Below are positions 37,374 to 46,609 of a stretch of 64,000 nucleotides of DNA, one piece after another. Origin of the DNA: Moritella dasanensis ArB 0140 (lineage in GTDB: Bacteria; Pseudomonadota; Gammaproteobacteria; Enterobacterales; Moritellaceae); the NCBI RefSeq assembly GCF_000276805.1, contig NZ_AKXQ01000010.1, positions 1 to 64,000 of the forward strand. Reading direction: 5' to 3'. The position numbers and the translations under genes are program-made. The notes beneath the pieces were generated by a model that saw only the letters and a program-made list of their open reading frames with translations, was not told the DNA's origin and did no database searches. How positions within the stretch are numbered: position 1 is the first letter of the stretch; each line of letters opens with the position of its first letter.

Positions 37374-38267
37374 ATGGATAAGTTAAGAGCTATTACTGTC
37401 TTTCGCCGTGTTATTGAACTCGGTAGTTTTAAGGCTGCAGCCGAAGACATGGGGTTGTCTAAAGCCGCGATCAGTAAAAACATCAATGAACTTGAAGACT
37501 ATCTAAAAAGTCCGTTGATAAACCGCACGACTAGAAAAATGCATATTACCGAAAATGGACAAGTCTACTACAATCATGTTTGCACTATACTCGATGAGTT
37601 ATCCAACGCTGATTTATCGATAATGGAATCACCTCATCAGCTCAGAGGATTGATCAAAGTCAGCATGCCGATGTCAATGGGGCTATTGCAATTAAATCCT
37701 GTTGTCTGTGAGTTTATGCTGCTTCACCCTGAGATATCTGTTGAGGTTATCATGAGTGATCAATATGTCGATTTGGTTGGAGAGGGAATAGACGTTGCAA
37801 TTCGAGGTGGTGGCGAATTAAAGAACTCGAGTCTTAAATCACGAAAAATTATGGATATAAAACGTGTTCTCTGTGCTTCTCCTCGTTATCTTGAGAAGGC
37901 CGAAGTATTAACATCTCCCGATGATCTCTGTGTTCAAAATTGCTTGATCTATAACTTATCATCGTCACCTCGACATTGGGTATTTCGAAAAAAAAATGAA
38001 ATTAAAGCTATCGATCTTGAATCTGGCTCATATGTTGTTAATAATAGTTTAGCGCTAAAGCAAGCGACTTTGGCTGGTCTCGGGATCACGCTTACACCAG
38101 AGCTGTTCGTTAAGAAAGAGCTCGCATCAGGTGAGTTAATTAAGCTGTTACCATCGTGGGAAGCGGATAAACACGCACTTTATGCGGTTTATCCTTATCA
38201 CAAAGAGCAATCACAAAAAGTACGTACGTTTATTGATTTTCTTATTGAATATTTTTCTAAAAATTAG
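37374..38267 (+). CDS. LysR-family transcriptional regulator
   Basis: A 297-residue regulator. Residues 1-60 are the winged helix ('VFRRVIELGSFKAAAEDMGLSKAAISKNINELEDYLKSPLINRTTRKMHITENG'). The remainder is the periplasmic-binding-protein-like effector domain typical of the CrgA/DsdC-like LysR group ('LRGLIKVSMPMSMGLLQL', 'VDVAIRGGG'-type segment). It is divergent from the hydroquinone-reductase gene, the classic layout of a LysR regulator and its target. The effector is probably an aromatic or quinone compound, inferred from the neighbour. Confidence 0.9.
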   Translation: MDKLRAITVFRRVIELGSFKAAAEDMGLSKAAISKNINELEDYLKSPLINRTTRKMHITENGQVYYNHVCTILDELSNADLSIMESPHQLRGLIKVSMPMSMGLLQLNPVVCEFMLLHPEISVEVIMSDQYVDLVGEGIDVAIRGGGELKNSSLKSRKIMDIKRVLCASPRYLEKAEVLTSPDDLCVQNCLIYNLSSSPRHWVFRKKNEIKAIDLESGSYVVNNSLALKQATLAGLGITLTPELFVKKELASGELIKLLPSWEADKHALYAVYPYHKEQSQKVRTFIDFLIEYFSKN

Positions 38268-38282
38268 CTTTCCTAACCATAC

Positions 38283-39195
38283 TTAAGCACCTAACTTTTT
38301 AAACCTATTTTGTAATTGTAATAATACCGTTGCCGAAATCGAAAGGATCATACCTGGGAGCACAATGCTGGGTATGGTCTTCCCTTCAAACATCCACATA
38401 AGTATTGCGACGAAGAGGGGGCTTAAGTAGATATAAGCCATTACTTTCGTTGGGCCAAGTACCACCGTCGTTTTTTGAATGATAAATGTGGATATAAGCG
38501 TGGTAAATATTGCGAGGTATCCCATGTGAAACAGTAAATTGTCATCCAATAAATGCCATTCAAGTGGTTTGTTAAACAGCAGCAGCGCTACAACATCCAA
38601 AAAGCACCCCCTAATAATGTACAGAATACCGACACCAGCATCTCATCACCTCGGTAGAGCAACTTCATCGAAATTGAAAAACAAACCATCGATATACAGC
38701 CAGCCATAAAGAGAGCGTCACCACTATTCAAAGAGAGCGCCAAAAGTGCATGAATATCACCACCAAAGATCACCCAACAAGTACCGGCTATACCTAACAG
38801 ATAAACAAAAAGCATTTTTGTAGATATTCTTTCGTTAAAAATAAACCAACTGAATATTGCAGTGATAAATGGCACTAACGTATATAAAGTACCTGTATTT
38901 AAAGCTGTTGTGCTATTTAGGGCTTCAAACATGCAAATGAAAAAAATAGCATAAAATAGGCTCATAACCAGACTTCTAGGTAGCGCCTTAGCTATCCCAT
39001 TCCTATATTTTTTATTGAAAAGAATGAGTGGCATGAGTAAACCAGCAGCAATAACAAACCAGCAGCAATAACAAACCTTAATAAGGTCAAAGAAAAAGGG
39101 TTGATAATCCCAGATAACTTTGCAGATGATACAAAGGAACCTGCAACAAGTAGGGTAACTAATAGTGTTAAAAAGTGGTATTTAAAAAACTTCAT
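38283..39195 (-). pseudogene. EamA/DMT-family transporter gene with two frameshifts
   Basis: Three overlapping frames together encode one approximately 298-residue EamA exporter (ten-helix drug/metabolite transporter). From the start at 39195 the frame is broken by an exact 17-bp tandem duplication (39039-39072); removing one copy restores 'RFVIAAGLLMPLILFNKKY'. A second break lies at a T5 tract near 38601-38605, where one more T would give 'LLGGAFLDVVALLLFNK'. There are no other stops, so the damage is recent, or the gene switches on and off. The start has AAGGA upstream. It is convergent with the LysR gene and has the repeated element about 100 bases upstream. Confidence 0.9.
39039..39072 (-). 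repeat. 17-bp perfect tandem duplication in the EamA gene
   Basis: Two head-to-tail copies of AAACCAGCAGCAATAAC, followed by the first five bases of a third. The extra 17 bases shift the reading frame. The element is built of CAGCAGCAATAA-like triplets, so slipped-strand duplication is the likely cause. Confidence 0.95.
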
Positions 39196-39293
39196 CGTCC
39201 GTCGTCCTTATTCAATAATAAATATGCTACTGATATAAAACTTAAGATTTGGTATTAACCTAAGTTCATTATTGATAAAGGTAACCGACTTAA

Positions 39294-39334
39294 TTTAGTG
39301 GATAAACATCACCTCAGTGATATGATAATTCACC
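39294..39334. promoter_or_regulatory. Repeated element, copy B (probable LysR site before EamA gene)
   Basis: Same orientation and spacing as copy A: TTTAGTGGATAAACA, then CAGTGATAT. It lies about 100 bases before the minus-strand EamA gene, so the exporter could belong to the same regulon as the hydroquinone reductase. Confidence 0.6.
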
Positions 39335-39821
39335 CACAGTAAACTCAATACTGTTATTGGTTATAAAATAGTAATAAAAGTCTGAACATCTACTCCTTTT
39401 ATTCATTTAAATAATTGCATTAAAAATTTTCATATGCAGTTTAATTAGACATAATATTCCCCCTTAACAAAGATAGGGCATATTAAGACAGTCCAGACTG
39501 AGTGAATTGATATTCGGAATACATAGTTGCGGCGCTCTGTGCCCAAGAGGCTGCTCAGATAGTGAATATTTAAGCTGTTGCGATGCTCGCTAAGGACCCG
39601 TTTTCACCTTAGCATTATAGCGAACCTAGTTTAGGACTCCAATTGCGTTCATAATAGGGGCCGCGTAATCATTTATGATATGACAAACAACTCCCATTCC
39701 TCACATAAGAAAATGTATGGCAAATCGATATGAGCATATTGTGAGTGATTTGCAGCTCTAAATTGATTTGGGCATGGATGAGTTATAAAGTACACAACAG
39801 CAGGGTCAGAATCAGAATTGA

Positions 39822-39856
39822 GCAACCTAACGATAATAAGATAACCGTTAAGTTGC
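39822..39856 (-). terminator. Candidate aldB terminator hairpin
   Basis: Arms GCAACCTAACG and CGTTAAGTTGC (one mismatch) form an 11-bp stem about 50 bases after the aldB stop. No clear T-run follows on the minus strand. Confidence 0.4.
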
Positions 39857-39902
39857 TAATTGAATAAACTAGAATAGAAGGCTAATTAAAATAGAAGGTT
39901 AA

Positions 39903-41423
39903 TTAAAAGAAACCAAGCGGGTTAACGTCATAGCTAACCAGTAAGTTTTTAGTTTGTTGGTAATGCTCTAACGCCACTTTATGAGTTTCGCGACCTACAC
40001 CGGATTTCTTATAACCACCAAATGCTGCGTGGGCAGGGTACATGTGGTAACAGTTTGTCCATACACGACCAGCTTGGATTTTACGTCCCATACGATACGC
40101 CACATTCATGTCGCGACTCCAAACACCCGCCCCTAAACCAAATTCAGAATCATTGGCTATCTCTAATGCTTCGGCTTCAGTTTTGAAGGTGGTTACTGCG
40201 ATCACTGGGCCAAAAATCTCTTCTTGGAAGATACGCATTTTATTGGTGCCTTTAAACAGGGTCGGCTGGATATAGAAACCATTTTCATGATCGGTATGCA
40301 CTTCTTCTATCTCGCCACCAATAAGCAGTTCAGCGCCTTCTTCTTTACCAATCTCGATGTACTTTAAGATCTTCTCAAATTGCTCTTTTGACGCTTGCGC
40401 GCCAACCATGGTTTCGGTATCCAATGGATTACCACGTTTGATCTGTTGGGTACGTTCGATGATCTTAGCCATAAACTGTTCATAGATATCTTCATGTACT
40501 AACAAGCGCGATGGACAAGTACAGACTTCACCCTGATTGAAATACGCTAATACCACGCCTTCGATACATTTACTCAGATAAGCATCTTCATGGTTCATAA
40601 TATCGGGGAAGAAGATGTTTGGCGATTTACCACCGAGTTCGACGGTTGATGGAATGATGTTTTCCGCCGCGCATTTTAGAATATGCGAACCAACAGGTGT
40701 TGAACCAGTAAAGGCGATCTTAGCAATACGTGTGCTGCTAGCCAGTGCTTGGCCTGCTTCAGCGCCGTAACCGTTGACGATATTCAGTACACCAGCTGGT
40801 AGTAAGTCTTCAATTAATTCCATCAATACCAAGATAGATGCGGGTGTTTGTTCAGCAGGTTTTAAGATCACGCAGTTACCAGCAGCCAATGCTGGTGCTA
40901 GTTTCCATGCCGCCATTAAAATAGGGAAGTTCCATGGAATTATTTGGCCAACAACACCGAGTGGTTCATGAAAATGATATGAGACAGTATTCTCATCGAG
41001 ATCGCCAATACTACCTTCTTGAGCGCGTAAACAACCTGCGAAGTAACGGAAATGGTCAACCGCTAAAGGAATGTCAGCGGCCAATGTTTCACGAATGGCT
41101 TTACCATTATCCCACGTTTCGGCGATGGCTAGTTTAGTCAGGTTTTGTTCTAAACGATCGGCGATTTTAAGTAGGGTATTAGAGCGAACAGTTACTGAGG
41201 CTGAACCCCAAGCATCTTTGGCTTTATGTGCTGCGTCCAATGCAAGTTCGATATCTAAGTAGTTTGAACGTGGAATTTGACAGATGACTTCGCCATTGAT
41301 TGGGCTGATGTTGTCAAAGTAACAGCCGTTTTGAGGCTCCACCCATTGACCGCCAATGAAGTTTTGGTAGCGAGGCTTAAAATTTATAAGTGCATCTTTG
41401 GTTCCAGGTGCTGCATAGATCAT
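39903..41423 (-). CDS. aldB: NAD(P)-dependent aldehyde dehydrogenase, AldB/ExaC type
   Basis: Oxidises acetaldehyde and related aldehydes to acids in the cytosol. Full-length (506). Catalytic motifs are complete: '[23 protein letters not shown]', the general-base Glu in '[12 protein letters not shown]' and the nucleophile Cys in '[12 protein letters not shown]'; '[12 protein letters not shown]' is the late motif. The AAGGAA-type ribosome site is five bases before the ATG. It is divergent from an AraC regulator that probably controls it. A decayed copy of its last about 170 bases lies 4.4 kb away at 35529-35700. Confidence 0.92.
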   Translation of the reverse strand: MIYAAPGTKDALINFKPRYQNFIGGQWVEPQNGCYFDNISPINGEVICQIPRSNYLDIELALDAAHKAKDAWGSASVTVRSNTLLKIADRLEQNLTKLAIAETWDNGKAIRETLAADIPLAVDHFRYFAGCLRAQEGSIGDLDENTVSYHFHEPLGVVGQIIPWNFPILMAAWKLAPALAAGNCVILKPAEQTPASILVLMELIEDLLPAGVLNIVNGYGAEAGQALASSTRIAKIAFTGSTPVGSHILKCAAENIIPSTVELGGKSPNIFFPDIMNHEDAYLSKCIEGVVLAYFNQGEVCTCPSRLLVHEDIYEQFMAKIIERTQQIKRGNPLDTETMVGAQASKEQFEKILKYIEIGKEEGAELLIGGEIEEVHTDHENGFYIQPTLFKGTNKMRIFQEEIFGPVIAVTTFKTEAEALEIANDSEFGLGAGVWSRDMNVAYRMGRKIQAGRVWTNCYHMYPAHAAFGGYKKSGVGRETHKVALEHYQQTKNLLVSYDVNPLGFF

Positions 41424-41541
41424 AACTCTTTCCTTTAGTTATTGTTTTTTGCGAGAGAGTGAAGTTATCATGACGGTGTGTCATAAACTGCGCTGGGAGT
41501 TCGCAAAAATTGACTGTCAGTCCATAACAAGGAAGTGTGTG

Positions 41542-42471
41542 ATGCAGATAGTGCCTAATAGAGGATCCAACCTCGATCCAGAATTTAAGCCAGAAGTCAT
41601 GGTAGAAAACCAAACCAGCTATGACGGCCCCGAGTCTCAGTTAAGTATTTATGATACTTTTCAACAAGCTAAGCGGGTGGAGTTGAAGTCAGAAAACCCG
41701 TTGTTTTGTGCCATGATCAGCGGTAAAAAGGTCATGCACAGTCAGGACTCGAATTATGACAGTGACTTTGTACCCCATGAATCTTTTGTATTAGCGCCAA
41801 GTCAAAGCGTTGAAATTGATTTTCCTATTGCCAGTTTAGCTGCGCCAACTCGTTGTCTTGCGATTGAAATATCCACCGACCGTATCGCGAAGATAGCTGA
41901 TAACCTTAATGCCCAAGCTGAAAAGCACAGTGAATTTGGCCCTGTGCAATATCAACAACAGTTACTACATACTCATCATAATTCGCAGACGCAGGCACTA
42001 TTGCAACGTATGACCGAGTTGTATGTGGATGACGATCCTGATCGTAGTTACATGATTAATTTAGCGGTATCGGAATTGACGGTACGTTTGTTACGCCAGC
42101 AAAGTCGTGATTTTATGATGTCGTTTTGCCAACAAGAGCCAGACCACAGTGGGTTAACCATGGCGGTTGAGTTTATTCAGCAGCACTTAAACGAGAGTAT
42201 TGAGATAGACCAGTTGTGCCGTATTGCATGTATGTGCAGAACCAAATTCTTCAATCAGTTTAAAGCTAATTTTGGTTGTACGCCGTTGGCTTTTCAGCAG
42301 CAACAACGCTTAAAGAAAGCAGCGGAATTGATTAAGACGGGGATGCAGATAACTCAAGTTAGTTTTGAACTCGGGTTTATCAGTAGCAGTCATTTTAGTC
42401 GTATCTTCAAACGCTTTTATGGACTAAGCCCAAAGACGTATCAACATCGTCATAAGAGTGTTTTGAATTAA
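41542..42471 (+). CDS. AraC-family regulator, probable activator of aldB
   Basis: A 309-residue regulator with an N-terminal AraC-type ligand domain (PF06719-like, 'AMISGKKVMHSQDSNYDSDFVPHESFVLAPSQSVEIDFP') and two helix-turn-helix motifs at the C terminus ('IDQLCRIACMCRTKFFNQFK' and 'ITQVSFELGFISSSHFSRIFKRF'). The ATG at 41542 is chosen because AAGGA lies eight bases upstream. Earlier in-frame starts (41449, 41470) would extend into the promoter region of the divergent aldB gene. Position and orientation suggest it responds to an aldehyde or alcohol and controls aldB. Confidence 0.83.
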   Translation: MQIVPNRGSNLDPEFKPEVMVENQTSYDGPESQLSIYDTFQQAKRVELKSENPLFCAMISGKKVMHSQDSNYDSDFVPHESFVLAPSQSVEIDFPIASLAAPTRCLAIEISTDRIAKIADNLNAQAEKHSEFGPVQYQQQLLHTHHNSQTQALLQRMTELYVDDDPDRSYMINLAVSELTVRLLRQQSRDFMMSFCQQEPDHSGLTMAVEFIQQHLNESIEIDQLCRIACMCRTKFFNQFKANFGCTPLAFQQQQRLKKAAELIKTGMQITQVSFELGFISSSHFSRIFKRFYGLSPKTYQHRHKSVLN

Positions 42472-42533
42472 TTGCTGCTTACTAGAATCGCATTCATTTA
42501 TGCATTTATTTTTCCATTCTTTGGGCTTATATG

Positions 42534-42755
42534 TCAGCAATCAGATTTATCTTTTTTCTTACTTTTAAATAATGCGTAAACCGTCAACCCAATAAAAAAA
42601 ACGAGTGCAGGCAGTAGGACGTAATCTAAATAACCAAGTAGTCCAGAAAGACCCACAAGCCCCAAAGCGATAACTAGAATTGGAGTAAAACAGCACAGTG
42701 CAAAAATCACAGTACCTGTAATGCCCCATTTTAGTAGTGGACGTTCTTTATTCAT
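42534..42755 (-). CDS. merF: MerF-like mercury transport protein, without a mer operon
   Basis: A 73-residue membrane protein with two helices and the Cys pair in 'FALCCFTPILVIALGLVGLSGLLGYLDYVLLPALVFFIGLTVYALF', which matches MerF closely. MerF normally carries Hg(II) inward to MerA. Here the C terminus ends with a single Cys (SDC) instead of the usual CC pair, and no merA, merT or merP is present in the window. It may be a leftover, or it may serve another thiophilic metal. It follows the convergent AraC gene by 62 bases. Confidence 0.85.
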   Translation of the reverse strand: MNKERPLLKWGITGTVIFALCCFTPILVIALGLVGLSGLLGYLDYVLLPALVFFIGLTVYALFKSKKKDKSDC

Positions 42756-42981
42756 ATTAAACCTACTTTGTTAAGTATGAGGTTAGTCCGTATTAGTTAG
42801 TAAAATAAGTATAAACCCAGTATCTAAATACGGTGTCAAATATGTGATCGGTTTTTGTGGTAAAAGGCTTTCTAAGATTGGACAAGTAGAATTAGTTTTG
42901 TTGGATCTACATTGAGTTTATTCACAGCATTTAAATGAGATAGGTATCGACTACACGACACCTATTTTAGTTATGATGTGT

Positions 42982-43854
42982 TTATTTAGAAACGCTAGAA
43001 AGCAGTGCTTCGGCAGCCATTACACCAAACATATTCGCCGCATCAGGGCTATCACCAGTGATAAGCTTTCTGTCTTGATGGCAGGTACCATCCGCTTTCT
43101 TATTGACGATCTCTAGCCCCATGTCTCGGAGTTTTTCACCAAAGTACCACGGCATTGCACCGGGTAAATAACCAAACAGTGGCGTCATTTTATCTAAGCT
43201 ATCAGGAAATGCTGCGATCTTGTAGCCGCGGTAAACAAAGGTGTTTTTATCATCACCAAGACCTGCTGCTAACAGTGCTGCTGGGCCATGACAGATAGAC
43301 AGCATATATTTGTCTTGTGCATGAACCCATTGAATCACCTGACCTAGGTCTTTATTTTCTGGCAATCCAAGCATAGCACCGTGACCACCTGGTATATAAA
43401 CCGCAATATAGGGTGACTCATCATTCATTGAATTTGTCACAAAATCACTTAGCGAATGAGGGTTCTCAAAGTTAGCTTTATGTTTTTGATAAAGCGCTTT
43501 TACCGCGTCATCTTCTTGTGGCATTGCCCACATTTCAATTTCTGCTGGCTTACCTGTCGGTGTATAAACATCAATTTCAAAACCAGCTTGTTCCAAATGC
43601 AGCATCGGAACTAGCATCTCGACGGGGTGATTACCGGTGAAAAATCGTTTACCATTTTTCATCGTCATATTGTTTTCTTCACAGCAAACCATGAGTACTT
43701 TAGGCTGACTGCCTTTATAAGGATTTGCATATACCTTATGGTCATAATTAGTCTTACTTTTTGTCGCTAATTTCAACGCGACGGGAGAAGGACTAAACGA
43801 ACCATCACTTTCCATTTTAGGGGCTATTCCGAACAACTTTCTAATATCAAACAT
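42982..43854 (-). CDS. hchA: Protein/nucleic acid deglycase and chaperone Hsp31 (HchA)
   Basis: DJ-1/PfpI-superfamily protein; HchA converts methylglyoxal to lactate (glyoxalase III) and has holding-chaperone activity. 'GSQPKVLMVCCEENNMTMKNGKRFFTGNHPVEMLVPMLHL', 'PGGHGAMLGLPENKDLG' and the nucleophile elbow 'SICHGPAALLAAG' are hallmarks. From the ATG at 43854 it has 290 residues, like E. coli HchA (283). GAGGG is seven bases before that ATG. A start 15 codons upstream has no such site. Confidence 0.92.
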   Translation of the reverse strand: MFDIRKLFGIAPKMESDGSFSPSPVALKLATKSKTNYDHKVYANPYKGSQPKVLMVCCEENNMTMKNGKRFFTGNHPVEMLVPMLHLEQAGFEIDVYTPTGKPAEIEMWAMPQEDDAVKALYQKHKANFENPHSLSDFVTNSMNDESPYIAVYIPGGHGAMLGLPENKDLGQVIQWVHAQDKYMLSICHGPAALLAAGLGDDKNTFVYRGYKIAAFPDSLDKMTPLFGYLPGAMPWYFGEKLRDMGLEIVNKKADGTCHQDRKLITGDSPDAANMFGVMAAEALLSSVSK

Positions 43855-43985
43855 ACTTAATCCCTCTCGTTTATTTGCTGCAATCCGTGCTGATGCCATT
43901 TGTGCACATCACGATTGTTCTACGACATCTTGGACAACGTAAATCATACTGTATGTCATTATCACAAACAGTCGCAAATTTGTCG

Positions 43986-44552
43986 CTAACTAAAAGCGGC
44001 ATGATAAGTGACTTCGCCCACAGGTATTGCTTTGTCTGCGGTCGCCTTGTCTGTCGTCGTGCAGTCATCATCACATAATGACTTAATCATAAAGTATTCA
44101 GGCGGCACGCCTTCAAGCGTTAAGTTTGCATGGGTTTCGAAACCAAAGCGACCGTAATACTCAGGTTCACCCAGTAAGACGACACCAGCTGCATGTTGGG
44201 ACTTTATTGCTGTTAAACTAACTTCGATAAGTTGGCGACCAATCCCTTCACCTTGGCGCTCTGGGGCAACGGCTACTGGTCCAAGTCCATACCAATTAGT
44301 TGTAACGCCATTAATCGCGACAGGAGAGAGGGCGATATGGCAAATAATGCCTGTGTCATCTTCAGCCACCAAAGATACCGTCAATACGCCAGCATCACGT
44401 AACTTATTAATAATAAGATGCTCGGTCGGCTTTGCGCCGGGAGAATGGTGTGGGTGATTCTCAAAGGCACGATAAGTTAAGGTTTCTATTGCGTTATGAT
44501 CTGCTGTTGTTTCTGTTCTGATTGTCATATTAATAGTCATTGTTATTCTCAT
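43986..44552 (-). CDS. GNAT-family N-acetyltransferase (YhbS-like)
   Basis: Acetyl-CoA-dependent acyltransferase of about 188 residues. 'WYGLGPVAVAPERQGEGIGRQLIEVSL' contains the acetyl-CoA loop (Q-x-x-G-x-G), and 'VVLLGEPEYYGRFGFE' is typical of the YhbS subgroup. The substrate is unknown. The start is uncertain among several Met codons (44552, 44540, 44528); the first follows the stop of the MerR-methyltransferase gene by 7 bases, so the genes are translationally linked. The C-terminal tail has an acidic Asp/Thr/Lys stretch. Confidence 0.85.
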   Translation of the reverse strand: MRITMTINMTIRTETTADHNAIETLTYRAFENHPHHSPGAKPTEHLIINKLRDAGVLTVSLVAEDDTGIICHIALSPVAINGVTTNWYGLGPVAVAPERQGEGIGRQLIEVSLTAIKSQHAAGVVLLGEPEYYGRFGFETHANLTLEGVPPEYFMIKSLCDDDCTTTDKATADKAIPVGEVTYHAAFS

Positions 44553-44559
44553 TTTCACT

Positions 44560-45774
44560 TTAATTTCTAAGTTTAAGTACAAACATTTGATAGCCATATT
44601 GGCCTAAATACTGTCTGTGAATTGTTAACTCTTTTTGTAAATCTGCAAAAGCAAGGGATACAAAAACATGGTCTTCTAACTGAGCAACCTTTTGCTGTAA
44701 AGGCTGCAAGTAGTTGTCCCAAGATGCTTGGCTCAAGGTATAACTATCAACCACCTGATAACCAGCGTCTTCTATCATTTGTTGTCGACTGGCAACGCTG
44801 GCCATGTCAGGATAAGCGTCTAGCCAGAATTGCTGAACCTCATCATCGGGTGAATCCGTTAACCAGACTAAATCACTAACCACTAAATACCCGTCTTGTT
44901 TAATAAAGGGTTTCCAGCTTTCCAATGCCTGCTTAACCCCCATGATATAAGCGCTGCCTTCAGACCAGATAACGTCAAATTGTTGATCTGAAAAAGGCAT
45001 ATCAGTCATGCTGGCACAAATCAGTTCTATTTGTTGTAGTGACGGTGGTCGTGCGGGTTCTAGTGACGATGATTTATTAAGGGATAGCTGCTGTCCTAAA
45101 TGTTCTTTTAAGCAACTCAGATTATATTCATCATTATCTAACCCAGTAATAGCAAATTGGGTATGTTTAGCGAGGGCGATTGTCGTGACGCCTTTACCGC
45201 AACCAATTTCCAATAGTTCACCCGTTTTAACTGGAATGCTACTCAATGCCTTTATTGCATCACCTGTAGAGCTTGGACCGAGTCTGTCTAATCCATCAAA
45301 GATGAACTCAAATTCACGCATATACTGCTCATGATTATTCATATCTTTTGATAACCACTTTAACCTTAACGCTTGTTTTTCACTGAATCCCTGCGTCATT
45401 AACCAATCTAAGTGGGCTGATGGCGCGTGTTTATCTGTCGCTTGGTGCCAATCTCGCATTGAACTCATGCCTAACATGGACGAAAGCAGTTCTCTCGACT
45501 TCTGCTTTTGGGCAATATCTTCATCCAATGTCTGTAGTCGCTGCAGTAATTGCTCACGATTAATTTTGGCTTCAAGGCATGCTTGGCATTCTTTAAGTGA
45601 CAATCCACCGGCCTGTAATTGTTGCAAGAGCTTAACGCGCTGGAGATCGAACTCGGAATAGCTTCGGTAGCCATTCGCTTGTCGTTTCGATGAAATTAAC
45701 CCGAGCTTTTCGTAATAAAGCAAAGTCGTACGGCTTAAGTTAACTTTTTGCGCTAATTCAGAAATTTTATACAT
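44560..45774 (-). CDS. MerR-family regulator fused to a class I methyltransferase
   Basis: A 404-residue two-domain protein. Residues 1-70 are a MerR DNA-binding domain ('MYKISELAQKVNLSRTTLLYYEKLGLI', 'NGYRSYSEFDLQRVKLLQQL') followed by a coiled-coil helix. From about 185 a SAM-dependent methyltransferase fold begins with 'GELLEIGCGKGVTTIALAK' (motif I) and 'FDVIWSEGSAYIMG' (motif IV), and runs to the end. A regulator that itself modifies a small molecule, or is controlled by SAM, is possible. It probably controls the downstream GNAT gene. Function of the methyltransferase part is unknown. Confidence 0.85.
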   Translation of the reverse strand: MYKISELAQKVNLSRTTLLYYEKLGLISSKRQANGYRSYSEFDLQRVKLLQQLQAGGLSLKECQACLEAKINREQLLQRLQTLDEDIAQKQKSRELLSSMLGMSSMRDWHQATDKHAPSAHLDWLMTQGFSEKQALRLKWLSKDMNNHEQYMREFEFIFDGLDRLGPSSTGDAIKALSSIPVKTGELLEIGCGKGVTTIALAKHTQFAITGLDNDEYNLSCLKEHLGQQLSLNKSSSLEPARPPSLQQIELICASMTDMPFSDQQFDVIWSEGSAYIMGVKQALESWKPFIKQDGYLVVSDLVWLTDSPDDEVQQFWLDAYPDMASVASRQQMIEDAGYQVVDSYTLSQASWDNYLQPLQQKVAQLEDHVFVSLAFADLQKELTIHRQYLGQYGYQMFVLKLRN

Positions 45775-45938
45775 TCGATTCTCCCTCGTTGATAGCTAGA
45801 CTATAAACTATGAAGCCTTAGACAGGTCAAGGGGCATTTTTAAATAATGAGAAATTAATAGAAGAGAGCAACGGCGGGGGGAGGAGTTAGCCTTCAACTA
45901 TCGCAGTTGAAGGCCTGAATGAAGTTTAGCTATTATTT

Positions 45939-46379
45939 TTAAAGATAAACAATTAGTAAATCGGTGTCGACGGCGTTAGCAATTTTTCGTATTGAAGATA
46001 ATAACCGACTCCATAAATCATGGTGGTGTCCACACACTAATAGATCAGCTTCTAATTGATGGATAGCTATTGTTAATTCCACGTCCAACTCACCCATTAA
46101 AACCAACCTATTTTCAACGGGGTAGTCAAGCTGTTCAGCTAATGCGTTGAGCTCTGTTTGGTATTGTTCCTGTTCTTTTTCGTCTGGGTCTGTATCTTCG
46201 ATGTCATGCGACGCTAACCACGGAATGCCGCCAGGAGCCGACACTTTCAAATGATGCGCACTAACATAAATAAGCGAAAGCTTAGCATTAGTCTCTCTTG
46301 CTAATGCGGTCGCTTTACCCATCACTATTTCACTGGGGTTAGTTAAATCGACAGCAACTAATATATGTTTATAATTCAT
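45939..46379 (-). CDS. uspA: Universal stress protein A
   Basis: Cytosolic 146-residue Usp protein induced by growth arrest in relatives. 'YKHILVAVDLTNPSEIVMGKATALARETNAKLSLIYV' and the C-terminal 'LLVCGHHHDLWSRLLSSIRKIANAVDTDLLIVYL' match UspA closely. The ATP-binding G-2x-G-9x-G(S/T) loop of the UspFG group is absent, as in true UspA. Single gene. Confidence 0.9.
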   Translation of the reverse strand: MNYKHILVAVDLTNPSEIVMGKATALARETNAKLSLIYVSAHHLKVSAPGGIPWLASHDIEDTDPDEKEQEQYQTELNALAEQLDYPVENRLVLMGELDVELTIAIHQLEADLLVCGHHHDLWSRLLSSIRKIANAVDTDLLIVYL

Positions 46380-46609
46380 TGAGTTTATCCTCTACGATGT
46401 ATCTTATTAAGATTAGCAGAGTTAATCTGGTTCAGTATATTAGCCTCATTGTTGAAGTCTTTACACTTACATGAACCGCAAACACCCGCCATCACCCCAT
46501 TAACTATAACATGCGTCATGGTCAGCTGTATGATGCGAATACGCGACAGCTGAATTTATTCAGCCAGGATTTTCACACCTAGCTGAGGGTCTATTCATTC
46601 AACATATAA

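Larger units (their letters stand above)
39196..39902. other. Long intergenic region between EamA and aldB genes
   Basis: About 700 bases without an intact gene. It holds copy B of the repeated element near its left end and an aldB terminator candidate (39822-39856). An imperfect repeat (AATAGAAGG-TAATTAAA twice) lies at about 39871-39905, next to the aldB stop. The middle part (39480-39700) has somewhat higher GC but shows no recognisable gene. Confidence 0.5.

Noticed and set aside
42534-45774. A complete mer operon made of MerF and the MerR-like gene
   Set aside because: The MerR protein is a methyltransferase fusion 1.8 kb away with other genes between, and merA, merT and merP are absent.
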